DNA from: Herbinix sp.
Lineage (GTDB): Bacteria; Bacillota; Clostridia; Lachnospirales; Lachnospiraceae
Length of the DNA: 64,000 nucleotides
Direction of reading: 5' to 3'
Assembly: GCA_029240245.1 (NCBI GenBank)
Contig: JARBTJ010000013.1
Span: 62,001-126,000 of the forward strand
The notes under the pieces were generated by a model. That model did not search any database, was not told the origin of the DNA, and worked only from the letters and a program-made list of their open reading frames with translations. Position 1 is the first letter of the stretch. Every line of letters starts with the position of its first letter. A program made the translations under genes and the position numbers. Shown piece by piece: positions 11,349 to 22,881 of this stretch.

Positions 11349-11515
11349 ATCAGTGACGAGCTTTATTCTAACACAAATATTTTTATAATTCAAGTATGAA
11401 AATAAAAAACTAGAAGAAAATAACTTCATCTTATGAGGTATCCTATAAATGGTTCACAAAATTCCTAAAAAACAGTATAATTAGGTTAACAGAGTAGAAA
11501 GGTCTGGTGTAAAGT

Positions 11516-11998
11516 ATGACATGCATGAAGGCTCAAAGTATGATAACACCGTTCATCAATGATAAACTGAATATCAAAGAAACTGAGGAATTTATCGACC
11601 ATATTCATTCCTGCCATGAATGCAGGGAGGAGTTAGAGGTATATTATGCCCTTTTAACAGCGATGAAGCAACTGGATGAGGATAAAAATTTATCCGATGA
11701 TTTTAGTATGGAATTAACAGCGAAGTTGGACCGGGAACAGGAAAAAATCATACATATAAAGTATACATACTATCGGAAAAAGGGAGTACTAATCCTTATC
11801 ATTCTAGTGATTGCATTTTTCTTTGGATTACGTTATGACAATAACGGTGCAAATGAAAATATAGTGGTGGAAAGCACCTATCGGCTGAGGATTTCCTTTC
11901 ATGAGGAGCAAAATAGCATTTACAAGCAATTGTTAGAATTAAAATTAGAAGAATTAAAACAAGAAGCTTTAAATAAAGAGGAATTAAAACAAGAATAG
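11516..11998 (+). CDS. Putative anti-sigma factor with zinc-finger (zf-HC2-like) and single TM
   Basis: HIHSCHECREEL zinc-binding motif; TM VLILIILVIAFFFGL. Confidence 0.7.
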   Translation: MTCMKAQSMITPFINDKLNIKETEEFIDHIHSCHECREELEVYYALLTAMKQLDEDKNLSDDFSMELTAKLDREQEKIIHIKYTYYRKKGVLILIILVIAFFFGLRYDNNGANENIVVESTYRLRISFHEEQNSIYKQLLELKLEELKQEALNKEELKQE

Positions 11999-12078
11999 GA
12001 AAATTGTGCTATAATAAATCTTCGATAGGAACGAAAGGAGGATTTCGTGAGACGATTATTCGTATTGCGAAAAAACTA

Positions 12079-14727
12079 ATGGAGAAAAAGATAGTTTTAA
12101 TTGATGGACACAGCATTTTGAATAGGGCTTTTTACGGACTGCCGGATTTAACCACCGCAAAGGGAGAGCATACCAATGCGGTTTTAGGGTTTATCAATAT
12201 TATGTTTAAGATATTAGAGGAAGAGAAACCGGATTATCTTGCGGTTGCTTTTGATACCAGCCATCCGACCTTCCGGCATGAGATGTTTACCGAATACAAG
12301 GGAACTAGAAAGGGAATGCCGGAGGAATTACGAGAGCAGGTGCCGGTAATGAAAGAGGTACTAAAGGCGATGAACATAACTGTCCTTGAAAAGCCCGGTT
12401 TTGAAGCGGATGATGTTCTTGGTACCCTGGCAACACAGGCTGAGAAATCCGGGAACAGGGTTTGTCTGGTTTCCGGTGACAGGGACATGCTGCAGCTTGC
12501 CAGCGATAAGATTATGATCCGTATCCCGAAGACGAAGCGCACAGGAACGGAGATCGAGGATTATCTGGCGAAGGATGTAATCGAGCGTTACCATGTTACT
12601 CCGAAGCAATTTATAGACTTAAAGGGTCTGATGGGAGATGCCTCCGATAACATTCCGGGGGTTCCTGGAATTGGAGAAAAGACCGCCGGTAAACTGATTG
12701 AAAGCTACCAATCCATTGAGAATATCTATGAGCATTTGGACGAAATGACACCCGGTAAAGCCACGAACGCTCTTAAAGAAAATCATGAGCTTGCTGTATT
12801 ATCAAAGAAGCTTGCGACTATCTGTACGGAATGTGAACTGGAATTTCGTATCGAGGAGGCAACCCTGGATCATATTTATAATGAAGATGTTTATCTTCTG
12901 TTTAAAAGGCTGGAATTTAAAAATCTATTAGCTAAATTTCAGACCAAGGAGGTCAGCCACTCAACAGGTATTGAGGATAATTTTAAAACGGTCGAAGATC
13001 TATCCGAAGCAGACCGTGTTTTTGATATTATGAGCGAGAAAGGTGCTCATTCCGTAGGCATTCAGATGATCACAGAAGGTGATGCATTTTTCGGTGTATC
13101 CTTATGCAATGGTGATAAAAATATCTTCTTCATCCGTTGCAGCGGTATGATTACGAAGGATTATTTGTGCTATAAGTCAAGTGTGCTGGCAAAAGACGGC
13201 TACCTGATTTCTGTGATAGGATTGCGGGAACAGCTTCCCTATTTAAAGGTTACGGAAAAGAATAATGTATTTGATGCAGCCATAGCTGCCTATCTATTAA
13301 ACCCACTGACCGACACCTATCATTACGATGATATTGCCAGGGACTATCTGGGAATGACAATTCCATCAAAAGAGGACCTGTTGGGTAAGGTATCCCTTAA
13401 TCAGGCATCACAGGCAAATGAGAAAGGCTTTGCGTCTTATGCCTGTTATGGCGCTTATGTTGCATACCGGTCAGCGGAAAAGCTGCGGGATCTATTATAT
13501 CGGGCAGGTATGCTTAACCTGTTTGAGACCATGGAATCACCTCTGATTTACACCCTATATGATATGGAGATCAGGGGCATCCGGGTAAACAAAGAAGCAC
13601 TAAAGGAATACGGGGATAAACTGCAGGTTGGTATTGAATCCCTGGAGAAAAAGATATTTGAGCTGGTGGGCGAGACCTTTAACATTAATTCGCCAAAGCA
13701 GCTCGGTGTCATCCTGTTTGAGAAGCTTATGCTGCCCTTTGGTAAGAAAACAAAGACAGGATATTCAACCTCTGCTGATATTCTGGAGAAGCTGCAGGGA
13801 GAACATCCGGTGGTTGCAATGATTTTAGAATACCGGCAGTTAACTAAATTAAAATCTACCTATGCGGACGGACTTGCCGGATATATCAGAGAGGATGGTA
13901 GAATTCACGGACATTTCCTCCAGACGATTACAGCAACCGGACGGATCAGCAGCACCGATCCGAACCTTCAGAATATTCCGATCCGTATGGAGCTGGGCAG
14001 ACAGATCAGAAAGGTATTTATCCCTGAGGAGGAATATGTGTTTCTTGATGCGGATTATTCGCAGATTGAACTTCGTGTTCTTGCCCATATGTCAGGGGAT
14101 GAACGTTTAATTCAAGCTTATAAGGAAGCAAAGGATATTCACCGGATTACAGCTTCAGAAGTGTTTCATACACCGTTTGAAGAGGTAACAGCCGCACAGC
14201 GAAGCAGTGCTAAGGCAGTAAACTTTGGGATTGTTTACGGTATCAGCTCCTTTGGATTGGGACAGGACTTAAATATCACCAGAAAAGAAGCAGAACGTTA
14301 TATCGATAAATATTTCCAGACCTATCCTAAGGTAAAAACCTATCTGGACAAGCTGGTCGCCGATGCTAAGGAGGAAGGATATTCAGCAACCCTCTTCGGA
14401 CGTAGACGACCGATTCCGGAGCTGGCCTCCAGTAATTTTATGCAACGCTCCTTTGGGGAACGAGTGGCCATGAATGCTCCAATTCAAGGTACAGCAGCTG
14501 ATATTATAAAGATTGCGATGGTAAAGGTAAATAAACGTTTGAAAGAGCTTAATATGCGTTCCAGACTAATTTTACAGATCCATGATGAGCTTTTAATTGA
14601 GGCACATAAGGACGAGGTAACTGAAGTATCCAAGATCATGCTGGAGGAGATGCAGAATGCCGCCGAGCTATCCATCCCTTTGGAGGTAGAAGTGAAGGAA
14701 GGAAAGAACTGGTTTGAGGCAAAATAA
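12079..14727 (+). CDS. polA: DNA polymerase I
   Basis: 5'-3' exo domain MEKKIVLIDGHSILNRAFYGLP; palm motifs DADYSQIELRVLAHMSGD, RSSAKAVNFGIVYGISSFGL, LQIHDELLIEA. Confidence 0.97.
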   Translation: MEKKIVLIDGHSILNRAFYGLPDLTTAKGEHTNAVLGFINIMFKILEEEKPDYLAVAFDTSHPTFRHEMFTEYKGTRKGMPEELREQVPVMKEVLKAMNITVLEKPGFEADDVLGTLATQAEKSGNRVCLVSGDRDMLQLASDKIMIRIPKTKRTGTEIEDYLAKDVIERYHVTPKQFIDLKGLMGDASDNIPGVPGIGEKTAGKLIESYQSIENIYEHLDEMTPGKATNALKENHELAVLSKKLATICTECELEFRIEEATLDHIYNEDVYLLFKRLEFKNLLAKFQTKEVSHSTGIEDNFKTVEDLSEADRVFDIMSEKGAHSVGIQMITEGDAFFGVSLCNGDKNIFFIRCSGMITKDYLCYKSSVLAKDGYLISVIGLREQLPYLKVTEKNNVFDAAIAAYLLNPLTDTYHYDDIARDYLGMTIPSKEDLLGKVSLNQASQANEKGFASYACYGAYVAYRSAEKLRDLLYRAGMLNLFETMESPLIYTLYDMEIRGIRVNKEALKEYGDKLQVGIESLEKKIFELVGETFNINSPKQLGVILFEKLMLPFGKKTKTGYSTSADILEKLQGEHPVVAMILEYRQLTKLKSTYADGLAGYIREDGRIHGHFLQTITATGRISSTDPNLQNIPIRMELGRQIRKVFIPEEEYVFLDADYSQIELRVLAHMSGDERLIQAYKEAKDIHRITASEVFHTPFEEVTAAQRSSAKAVNFGIVYGISSFGLGQDLNITRKEAERYIDKYFQTYPKVKTYLDKLVADAKEEGYSATLFGRRRPIPELASSNFMQRSFGERVAMNAPIQGTAADIIKIAMVKVNKRLKELNMRSRLILQIHDELLIEAHKDEVTEVSKIMLEEMQNAAELSIPLEVEVKEGKNWFEAK

Positions 14728-14765
14728 CTAAGGATAGCCGCCTTGGCGGAGGAACGGAGACAGTA

Positions 14766-15356
14766 ATGAAGGTGATCGGAATTACAGGAGGAATTGGCAG
14801 CGGTAAATCACTGGTAGCAAGGCTATTGCAGGAATACCATGGAGCCTATATCGTAAACACCGACTGTATCGCAAGAGAACAGATGGAGATAGGCGGAGTC
14901 AGCTATCAGCCAATTGTGGATTTCTTTGGAAACGAAATCTTGTGCATGGATAGTACTATCAACCGAACGAAACTTGCGGAGATTGTATTTAAAGATAAGG
15001 AAAAGCTCCTTAAAATAAATGAAATAACCCATCCTTTGGTTTTAGAGGAGGTAAAGGAGGTTATACGGACACTCAAAGAAGCAGGTGAGGTACCGTATCT
15101 GGTGATTGAAACAGCCCTTATGATAGAATCCGGTTACGATGTCACCTGTGATGAGGTCTGGTATGTTTTTGCACCGGAAGAGGAAAGAAGGCGAAGACTG
15201 AAGGAAGAAAGGAATTATTCCGATCAGAAGATTGATTCCATCTTCGAAAGTCAGAGTAAGGAGGAAGCCTTCCGAAGAAAATTTCATAAAATCATAGAAA
15301 ATACGGGGGACATCGAAGATATAAAGAAGCAGGTTGCTATCCTCTTAATGAATTAA
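14766..15356 (+). CDS. coaE: Dephospho-CoA kinase
   Basis: MKVIGITGGIGSGKSLVARLL, directly after polA. Confidence 0.96.
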   Translation: MKVIGITGGIGSGKSLVARLLQEYHGAYIVNTDCIAREQMEIGGVSYQPIVDFFGNEILCMDSTINRTKLAEIVFKDKEKLLKINEITHPLVLEEVKEVIRTLKEAGEVPYLVIETALMIESGYDVTCDEVWYVFAPEEERRRRLKEERNYSDQKIDSIFESQSKEEAFRRKFHKIIENTGDIEDIKKQVAILLMN

Positions 15357-15368
15357 TCGATTATTCAA

Positions 15369-15431
15369 ATGCGAAACTCATAATTTGAAATATTGTATAC
15401 ACAACATATACTACTCAGGAGCAAAAGTTAA
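15369..15431 (+). repeat. Dispersed intergenic repeat, copy A
   Basis: atgcgaaactcataatttgaaatattgtatacacaacatatactactcaggagcaaaagttaa, diverged match to copy B over the same length. Confidence 0.75.
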
Positions 15432-15564
15432 CCCTTTGGAAACGCTTTAGCGAAGGAAACGCATAACGGCAACGTTTCCTTACCCCTCTGATCATGATTA
15501 ATTTTCTTGACAAAACCCATGAAATGAGGGATACTCATGTAGAATAAAAAGTGAGGAAAAAAGT

Positions 15565-16356
15565 ATGAAATTATGTAGTATAGCAAGCGGCAGCAGCGGG
15601 AACTGTGTCTATGTAGGAAGCAGCACAACGAATCTGCTGGTAGATGCCGGAATCAGTGCGAAACGAATAGAAAACGGACTTAACGGCATTGACATTACAC
15701 CGGATACAATACAGGGTATCTTAATTACCCATGAACATTCGGATCATATCTCGGGTCTCGGTATTCTGGTACGTAAATATCATATACCGGTTTATGCTAC
15801 TTATGAGACTGCAATAGCGATCCGTCAGATTAAGAGCATGGGCGAAATGCCGGAGGATGCCTTTCATTATATAAAACCCAACGAAGCTTTTCAGATAAAT
15901 GATATTTGCGTGGAGCCATTTTCAACCTCCCATGATGCCGTAAATCCGGTATGTTACACCATGCACTCTGAGGGACAGAAGGTTGGAATCGCCACTGATT
16001 TAGGTAAATATGATGATTACATTGTAGGAAAGCTTAAGGATGCCGAGCTTCTTTTTATTGAAGCAAATCATGACGTAAATATGCTGATGGTGGGAAGATA
16101 TCCTTATTACTTAAAACAGAGAATCTTAGGTGATCGTGGACATTTATCCAACGACACCTCGGCAGACTTAATCAGTAAATTAATAAACCGGAAGTTACGA
16201 CATATTTTACTCGCCCACTTAAGTAAGGAAAATAATTACGAAGAGCTGGCCTATGAGACTGTATACAGCGAACTTAATTTAAGAGGAGTAAGTATTGCCG
16301 GAATCGATTTAAGTGTTGCACATAGGGAACAACCCTCGAATATGGTTTTGATCTGA
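15565..16356 (+). CDS. MBL-fold metallohydrolase (WalJ/YycJ-like)
   Basis: MKLCSIASGSSGNCVYVGSSTTNLLVDAGIS, ITHEHSDHISGL, HLSNDTSADLI. Confidence 0.9.
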   Translation: MKLCSIASGSSGNCVYVGSSTTNLLVDAGISAKRIENGLNGIDITPDTIQGILITHEHSDHISGLGILVRKYHIPVYATYETAIAIRQIKSMGEMPEDAFHYIKPNEAFQINDICVEPFSTSHDAVNPVCYTMHSEGQKVGIATDLGKYDDYIVGKLKDAELLFIEANHDVNMLMVGRYPYYLKQRILGDRGHLSNDTSADLISKLINRKLRHILLAHLSKENNYEELAYETVYSELNLRGVSIAGIDLSVAHREQPSNMVLI

Positions 16357-16494
16357 TTTACTTATTGATCGTAAATTTACTATAAAACAAATAGGGTAGC
16401 ACCTTTTGACACTTAAATCCGAAATAGTCAATTGCGAAATGTATTTTCTAAATTAATTGCCAATTATTAAAACTAGAAAGGAACTTAACACATT

Positions 16495-16767
16495 ATGAAA
16501 AGGACAGTCATTACGGTTGTAGGTAAGGATAGTGTTGGTATTATAGCAAAGGTCTGTACGTATCTGGCCAATAACAGAATCAATATACTGGATATATCCC
16601 AGACGATCGTGCAGGGATTTTTTAATATGATGATGATTGTGGATGCATCTGAGGCACCGAAGGACTTTGATGAAATTTCAGAGGAGCTTGAGCAGATCGG
16701 TTCAGAGATTGGTGTAATTATAAAGGCGCAGCATGAGGATATTTTTGATAAAATGCACAGAATATAG
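16495..16767 (+). CDS. ACT domain-containing protein (UPF0237-like)
   Basis: [38 protein letters not shown]; adjacent DUF711 partner. Confidence 0.92.
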   Translation: MKRTVITVVGKDSVGIIAKVCTYLANNRINILDISQTIVQGFFNMMMIVDASEAPKDFDEISEELEQIGSEIGVIIKAQHEDIFDKMHRI

Positions 16768-16781
16768 ATAGGAGACAAAAC

Positions 16782-18146
16782 ATGATTAATATACATGAAG
16801 TCATCGAAACCAATAAGATGATCGAACAGGAAAATCTGGATGTCAGGACAATTACCTTAGGCATCAGTCTCTTGGACTGCGCAGGTCCTAATCTTTCTGA
16901 GGTGAACCGTAAAATCTACGAGAAGATTACAACTACAGCTAAAAATCTGGTATCTGTAGGCAATAAAATTCAACGGGAATTCGGTATTCCGATTGTCAAT
17001 AAAAGAATTTCCGTTACTCCGATTGCCCTGGTGGGTGCAGCAGCCTGCAAGACAACCGAGGATTTTGTCACGATAGCTAAGACACTTGATCAGGCTGCAA
17101 AACAGGTAGGCGTTAATTTTATCGGAGGTTATTCCGCTTTGGTATCCAAAGCCATGACAACCGCTGATCAGTTGTTGATTCGATCAATTCCGATGGCTTT
17201 AAGCCAGACGGAGCGGGTATGCAGCTCCATCAATGTCGGTTCTACAAAGACCGGTATTGATATGAATGCAGTAAAGCTTCTTGGGGAAATAATATTAGAG
17301 ACAGCTGAACAAACAAAGCAGAAGGATTCCATCGGCTGCGCTAAGCTTGTAATATTTTGTAATGCTCCGGATGATAATCCATTTATGGCAGGAGCTTTCC
17401 ACGGTATTACGGAAGGTGATGCCGTGATTAATGTTGGCGTCAGCGGCCCGGGTGTAGTAAAAAAAGCTTTGGAAAATGTTCGAGGTGCAGATTTTGAGAC
17501 TCTTTGTGAGACGATAAAGAAGACAGCCTTTAAGATAACGCGAGTGGGTCAGCTGGTGGCACAGGAGGCCTCCAAGCATTTAAATATACCGTTTGGAATT
17601 GTTGACTTGTCCCTTGCTCCAACGCCGGCTGTCGGAGACAGCGTAGCAGAAATTTTAGAGGAAATCGGTCTGGAATATGCCGGTGCTCCGGGAACAACAG
17701 CTGCACTTGCTCTCCTAAATGATCAGGTGAAAAAGGGTGGTGTTATGGCTTCCTCCTACGTAGGTGGCTTAAGTGGGGCCTTTATTCCGGTCAGCGAAGA
17801 TCAGGGTATGATCAATGCGGTGGAAGCAGGTGCTTTAACCCTGGAAAAATTAGAGGCTATGACCTGTGTATGCTCCGTCGGTCTTGACATGATAGCAATC
17901 CCTGGAAATACGAAAGCTACAACCATTTCCGGTATTATCGCTGATGAGATGGCAATCGGTATGATCAACCAGAAGACAACTGCGGTCCGGATTATTCCGG
18001 TAATAGGGAAAAATGTAGGGGATCGTGTGGAATTCGGAGGATTACTCGGATATGCCCCTGTAATGCCGGTGAATAAATTCAGCTGTGATAATTTTATTAA
18101 CCGAGGCGGTAGAATTCCTGCACCAATTCACAGTTTTAAGAATTAA
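16782..18146 (+). CDS. PFL family protein (DUF711/UPF0210)
   Basis: [35 protein letters not shown]...; conserved ACT-DUF711 pair. Confidence 0.93.
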   Translation: MINIHEVIETNKMIEQENLDVRTITLGISLLDCAGPNLSEVNRKIYEKITTTAKNLVSVGNKIQREFGIPIVNKRISVTPIALVGAAACKTTEDFVTIAKTLDQAAKQVGVNFIGGYSALVSKAMTTADQLLIRSIPMALSQTERVCSSINVGSTKTGIDMNAVKLLGEIILETAEQTKQKDSIGCAKLVIFCNAPDDNPFMAGAFHGITEGDAVINVGVSGPGVVKKALENVRGADFETLCETIKKTAFKITRVGQLVAQEASKHLNIPFGIVDLSLAPTPAVGDSVAEILEEIGLEYAGAPGTTAALALLNDQVKKGGVMASSYVGGLSGAFIPVSEDQGMINAVEAGALTLEKLEAMTCVCSVGLDMIAIPGNTKATTISGIIADEMAIGMINQKTTAVRIIPVIGKNVGDRVEFGGLLGYAPVMPVNKFSCDNFINRGGRIPAPIHSFKN

Positions 18147-18383
18147 ATAATAGAAAAGAACCAATGATTATAATATGTAAATAATTTACATGAACCATAA
18201 CAGAAGCAATATCGTCTAACCAGCATAAGAATAACCATGGATCAAAAAGTGGGAGTGGTGGATAAACTTACTCCATTTTGGAATCGTTGTGGATATTCTC
18301 CGGTGATCGATATGCAATTATGGTTCCTGTTCTTTTGAGGGTAAATTTGAACCGAAAATTAATAAGGAAAGGCATGTGCTATT

Positions 18384-19859
18384 ATGAACAAGAGCTTTGA
18401 TCAATTGGACAATAAGGGAATTTTTAAGTATTTTAGTGAAATATCAAAAATACCGAGAGGCTCAGGGAATGAACAGGAAATCAGTGATTACCTGGTTTCC
18501 TTTGCAAAGGAGCATAACTTGGAATATTCGCAGGATGCAGCGAAAAATGTAATTATGATCAAGAATGCTACACCTGGTTATGAAGAGGAGCCTGCCATTA
18601 TCCTGCAGGGTCATATGGATATGGTTTGTGAAAAGCTTAAGGATCACACACATGATTTTCTAAAGGATGAGATTAAGCTTGCAGTTGACGGTGATTATCT
18701 TCATGCAGAAGGTACAACGTTAGGAGCGGACAACGGTATTGCTATTGCCTATATTCTTGCATTATTTTCGGATACGACTTTAAAGGCACCCAGACTGGAA
18801 GCAATCATTACCACCGATGAGGAAGTAGGAATGCATGGGGCTAAAGCGTTAGATACCTCAATGCTTCAGGGGAAATATATGATTAATTTAGACTCTGAGG
18901 AGGAAGGCTACCTTCTATGCAGCTGTGCCGGAGGTTTAACGGGAACCAGTACCTTACCATTAATTCGGGTATCAGAATTCGGTAAGAAGTTAAAGTTGAG
19001 CATCGGAGGCTTAAAGGGCGGACATTCCGGTATGGATATCGGAAATAACCGGTCCAATGCAACAAAGCTTTTGGGAAGATTGTTGTTTGATCTGCGTGAG
19101 ACGGAATCCTATGGACTTATTCATATGCAGGGTGGATTTAAGGATAACGTGATACCACGGGAAGCCTATGCAGAGTTATTACTCGTTGGAACCGAAGAAG
19201 AGGAATTAAAGAAGGCATATGAGAAGATGAAGGCAAGCATTACTGAGGTCATGACAACCTATCAGAAAGAGCTTTCCGTAAGTGAACCGGAGCTCAAATT
19301 TACGGTTGAGGATCTTGACAATGATTATTTTGATACGCTACATCCGTTATCGTTTGAAAAAATGCTCTTTATGCTAATGAATATGCCATATGGAGTTCAG
19401 GTAATGAGCTCGGATATCACCGGTTTAGTGGAAAGCTCTTTAAATCTGGGTATCTTTCAGTTAGAGCATGATAAAGCCATTTTCTGTAATTCTGTTCGCA
19501 GCTCGAAAAGTAGCTATAAGCATCATTTAAGTAACCGACTGAATTATCTGGTGAATTTTTTGGGTGGAGAATATGTAATGCGCTCGGAATATCCTTCTTG
19601 GGAGTACAAAAAGGATTCCCGGTTAAGAGACCATTGTCAGAGAATTTATAAGAGCATACATGGAAAAGAGATGAAGGTGGAAGCAATTCATGCCGGATTG
19701 GAATGTGGATTAATTTATGAGAAAATGTCGGATCTGGATATTGTATCCATTGGTCCCGATGTTACCGGAGTTCATACAATTGAAGAAAAAATCAGCATTT
19801 CTTCGACAATTCGGGTTTATGAATTCCTTGAGAAGTTAATTAGTGAGAAAATAGGATAG
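18384..19859 (+). CDS. pepD: Aminoacyl-histidine dipeptidase (M20 family)
   Basis: IPRGSGNEQEISDYL, ILQGHMDMVCEK, TTLGADNGIAIAYILAL, TTDEEVGMHGAKAL, HAGLECGLI. Confidence 0.93.
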   Translation: MNKSFDQLDNKGIFKYFSEISKIPRGSGNEQEISDYLVSFAKEHNLEYSQDAAKNVIMIKNATPGYEEEPAIILQGHMDMVCEKLKDHTHDFLKDEIKLAVDGDYLHAEGTTLGADNGIAIAYILALFSDTTLKAPRLEAIITTDEEVGMHGAKALDTSMLQGKYMINLDSEEEGYLLCSCAGGLTGTSTLPLIRVSEFGKKLKLSIGGLKGGHSGMDIGNNRSNATKLLGRLLFDLRETESYGLIHMQGGFKDNVIPREAYAELLLVGTEEEELKKAYEKMKASITEVMTTYQKELSVSEPELKFTVEDLDNDYFDTLHPLSFEKMLFMLMNMPYGVQVMSSDITGLVESSLNLGIFQLEHDKAIFCNSVRSSKSSYKHHLSNRLNYLVNFLGGEYVMRSEYPSWEYKKDSRLRDHCQRIYKSIHGKEMKVEAIHAGLECGLIYEKMSDLDIVSIGPDVTGVHTIEEKISISSTIRVYEFLEKLISEKIG

Positions 19860-19930
19860 GATAAACATATACGCATTTATACGCACATGGATAGTTTCGT
19901 ATCAGGCGATTGTTATTAGGAGATGAAGAA

Positions 19931-21430
19931 ATGGGCAAGGATAAGGATGAAGAGGCATTTGATTTAGACAGTGATTCGCAGTTCAATGATAATTTTTTAA
20001 AGAATATCGACAAGGTGTTAAATGATACCGATGTGATCGATCATGAACCAGCGAACCTGGCAGATAGAAATCAGGATGATGCAACGAAAGATAGCAGCAA
20101 TTATGCAGAAAATAATATGAGTACCAGCGAGGAAAGTGAAGTTCTCCAAAGGTATCCGGAAGGGGATAACGAAGAATCTGGTTTTGAAGATGAACTTACT
20201 AATATTAGTGCTTCGCTTGCGAAACAGATTTGTGAGGAACTTAATATGAATACAGAAGATATTTCAAAAACAAAGCGTAAAAAGATGCCCCGTTGGCAGA
20301 AAATTGTTAATATTGTCAGTGTGGTTTTGCTGATACTTGTTGCAAGTGGATTATTCTTGGGTATGACAAAGCCCGGACATAAGCTGCTGCTTAAAGTTGG
20401 TGTTAATCTGGGTGGTAAGATCTGGGCTACCTGGACCAAGGATTTTGATGATGACAAGGATCTGGTGGAGGATACCGACTTTTTAGAAGAAGATGATTAT
20501 GAATCGGATCATCCAGAAGCAGATTTAAGTCAGGTTATCTGGCCGGATCATCCTGGTGACGGAAGACATGAGGATGGTGTATACAATATTCTATTACTGG
20601 GAGAGGAATCGATCGGATCAGAATCCTCCAGAGGAAGAACGGATGTAATTATCATTGCTACCCTTAATGTTAATCAAAAAGCCGTAAGGCTGACTTCTCT
20701 GCTCAGGGATACTTTGGTACAAATTCCCGGATATAAAGAGAATAAATTAAATTCTGCATATGAAAAAGGTGGTCTGGAGTTATTGTATCAGACAATTTCC
20801 ATGAATTTTGACATTCGTCTGGACGGTGCAGTCATGGTTAACTTTAAGAATTTTGAAAAGATCGTTGACCGTCTTGGTGGCCTGGAATTAACCTTAACTT
20901 CAGGAGAAGCCAAATATTTAAATAAAACCAATTATATCTCTGATAAGAAAAACAGAACCGTAGTAGAAGGCACACAGCATATGAATGGTAATCAGGTACT
21001 TGGTTATGCCCGTATTCGTAAAAGAGCTACTATTACCGGTAATAATAATGACTACGGAAGAACGGACCGTCACCGTATTGTATTAAATGCAATCTTTGAG
21101 AAATATAAAACAAAGAGTAAGGTGGAACTTGCAGGCTTAATGCTCGGCATTCTGCCTATGATTACTACTGATATTGACCAGAAGAATTTCGAATCTATGC
21201 TGAATACCTTTATCCAGATGGGCACTATGGAGATTGAGCAGTTACGATTACCCGCCAACGGGACCTTTACTGATAATATTGAAGTGCGCGGCATGGACGT
21301 ACTGATACCGGACTATGAAGAAAATGTAGATATTCTACATAATTTTGTCTTTGGTGAAGACAAAGTGGATACAGCAGAAAACACAGAGAGCTCAGAAAAT
21401 ACTAATAATGTAGAAATCAAGGATAACTAA
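19931..21430 (+). CDS. LCP (LytR-CpsA-Psr) family cell-wall ligase
   Basis: YNILLLGEESIGSESSRGRTDVIIIATLN, LTSLLRDTLVQIPGYKENKLNSAY, GYARIRKRA. Start ATG 19931 with AGGAG upstream. Confidence 0.93.
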   Translation: MGKDKDEEAFDLDSDSQFNDNFLKNIDKVLNDTDVIDHEPANLADRNQDDATKDSSNYAENNMSTSEESEVLQRYPEGDNEESGFEDELTNISASLAKQICEELNMNTEDISKTKRKKMPRWQKIVNIVSVVLLILVASGLFLGMTKPGHKLLLKVGVNLGGKIWATWTKDFDDDKDLVEDTDFLEEDDYESDHPEADLSQVIWPDHPGDGRHEDGVYNILLLGEESIGSESSRGRTDVIIIATLNVNQKAVRLTSLLRDTLVQIPGYKENKLNSAYEKGGLELLYQTISMNFDIRLDGAVMVNFKNFEKIVDRLGGLELTLTSGEAKYLNKTNYISDKKNRTVVEGTQHMNGNQVLGYARIRKRATITGNNNDYGRTDRHRIVLNAIFEKYKTKSKVELAGLMLGILPMITTDIDQKNFESMLNTFIQMGTMEIEQLRLPANGTFTDNIEVRGMDVLIPDYEENVDILHNFVFGEDKVDTAENTESSENTNNVEIKDN

Positions 21431-21840
21431 GAAAAACCAAGGAAAACCAAGGAAAACCAAGACAACTAGGACAGTAAGAAAAAATAGAAAGCAAAGAGAC
21501 TAAGAGAGTTCAGAAAAAGTAGAAACCATGTAAATTCAAAATAGTCGAAAACAAAGATAACTATAAAAAACCAAGAAAAACTAAGAAAAACTAAGAAAAT
21601 TCGTAAAAGCGGTGCAGATAGTGCACCGGCTAATGAATCAGTGACAAAATTATACCCAGTGAATATGAACGCATCAGGAAGTGGCTTCGTACAGAAGAAC
21701 GTATCAGCTCCTGATGCGTTTATCCTGCCTTAGGAATACCTTAAGGTGATTTGTTATAATACCGTATCAAAACTCATATAATTAGGTGTCCCGGTAAGTG
21801 GAAAAGCTTATCCGGAGTCATAAAGAAATGTGGTGCTGAT

Positions 21841-22791
21841 ATGGTGAGGTATAAAAAAAGAAGATATGTCCGGATGGCTAGGTATTCCTCCGGAGGCTTG
21901 AGTTCCGGTATGAAAATAACAGCCTTGATTTATGCTTTATCGTTGTTTATAGTTTTATATATAACGGGTCATGGATTAAAGTTGTTAAATACAGAGCTAT
22001 TAATTAGGAGTGTTAAGCAGAACGGCATCAATTACGATGCCTTTCGAAGCTTTGAAGTGACGGAGCAAATGCTTAAAACTTCAAAGCAGCGGATGGATCA
22101 TGTTTTAAAACAAAATTCTGTATTAGATCGTAAAATGTATATGGATTCCATCGGATATTTGACCTTTTGTATCATGGCCTCCGATTATCGGTCAGAGGAC
22201 TTTGGTAAATTTGATGAAGCAATCTTTTTACGAGGAATACCAAAGATAGCGGGAACACCCGGCTTTCAGGAGCTGTATAAGTATTATCTGGCAATACTTA
22301 CGGATATTACCTATTTTCCGGTACCCCGTGTTGAAGCGGATTATAAGGATATTACCTATACGGATACCTGGTATGGATTGCGAAAATACGGTGGAAACCG
22401 CAGGCATGAGGGAACGGATTTGATGGATCCCAATAATATTCGGGGCTTTTTTCCCATTATCAGTATGACGGATGGTGTGGTTGAAAATATGGGCTGGCTT
22501 GATAAGGGAGGCTATCGAATCGGTATTCGGGGCAAATCTGGCGCTTATTTTTATTATGCCCATTTAAATTCCTATGCACCCGGACTTAAGGCCGGTGATG
22601 AAGTAATTGCAGGGCAGCTCCTTGGTTTTATGGGGGATAGCGGTTATGGTCCGGAGGGGACCGTCGGCATGTTTGATGTTCATTTACATATGGGAATTTA
22701 TGTGTCTACCGATTCCGGTGAGATGAGTGTAAATCCGTATTGGGTTTTAAAAATGCTGGAGGATAACCGGACCAGCTATACATTTGAATAA
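21841..22791 (+). CDS. M23 family metallopeptidase
   Basis: RRHEGTDLMDPN, YYAHLNSYAPGLKAGDEVIAGQLLGFMGDSGYG, DVHLHMGIYV. Confidence 0.9.
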   Translation: MVRYKKRRYVRMARYSSGGLSSGMKITALIYALSLFIVLYITGHGLKLLNTELLIRSVKQNGINYDAFRSFEVTEQMLKTSKQRMDHVLKQNSVLDRKMYMDSIGYLTFCIMASDYRSEDFGKFDEAIFLRGIPKIAGTPGFQELYKYYLAILTDITYFPVPRVEADYKDITYTDTWYGLRKYGGNRRHEGTDLMDPNNIRGFFPIISMTDGVVENMGWLDKGGYRIGIRGKSGAYFYYAHLNSYAPGLKAGDEVIAGQLLGFMGDSGYGPEGTVGMFDVHLHMGIYVSTDSGEMSVNPYWVLKMLEDNRTSYTFE

Positions 22792-22881
22792 AATACTTTA
22801 TATCTTACAAGAATCTATGGTATAATTAATGGCACTTATGTGACAAGATAAGATAAAAGCTACTGAGAAACAGGTGATTAG

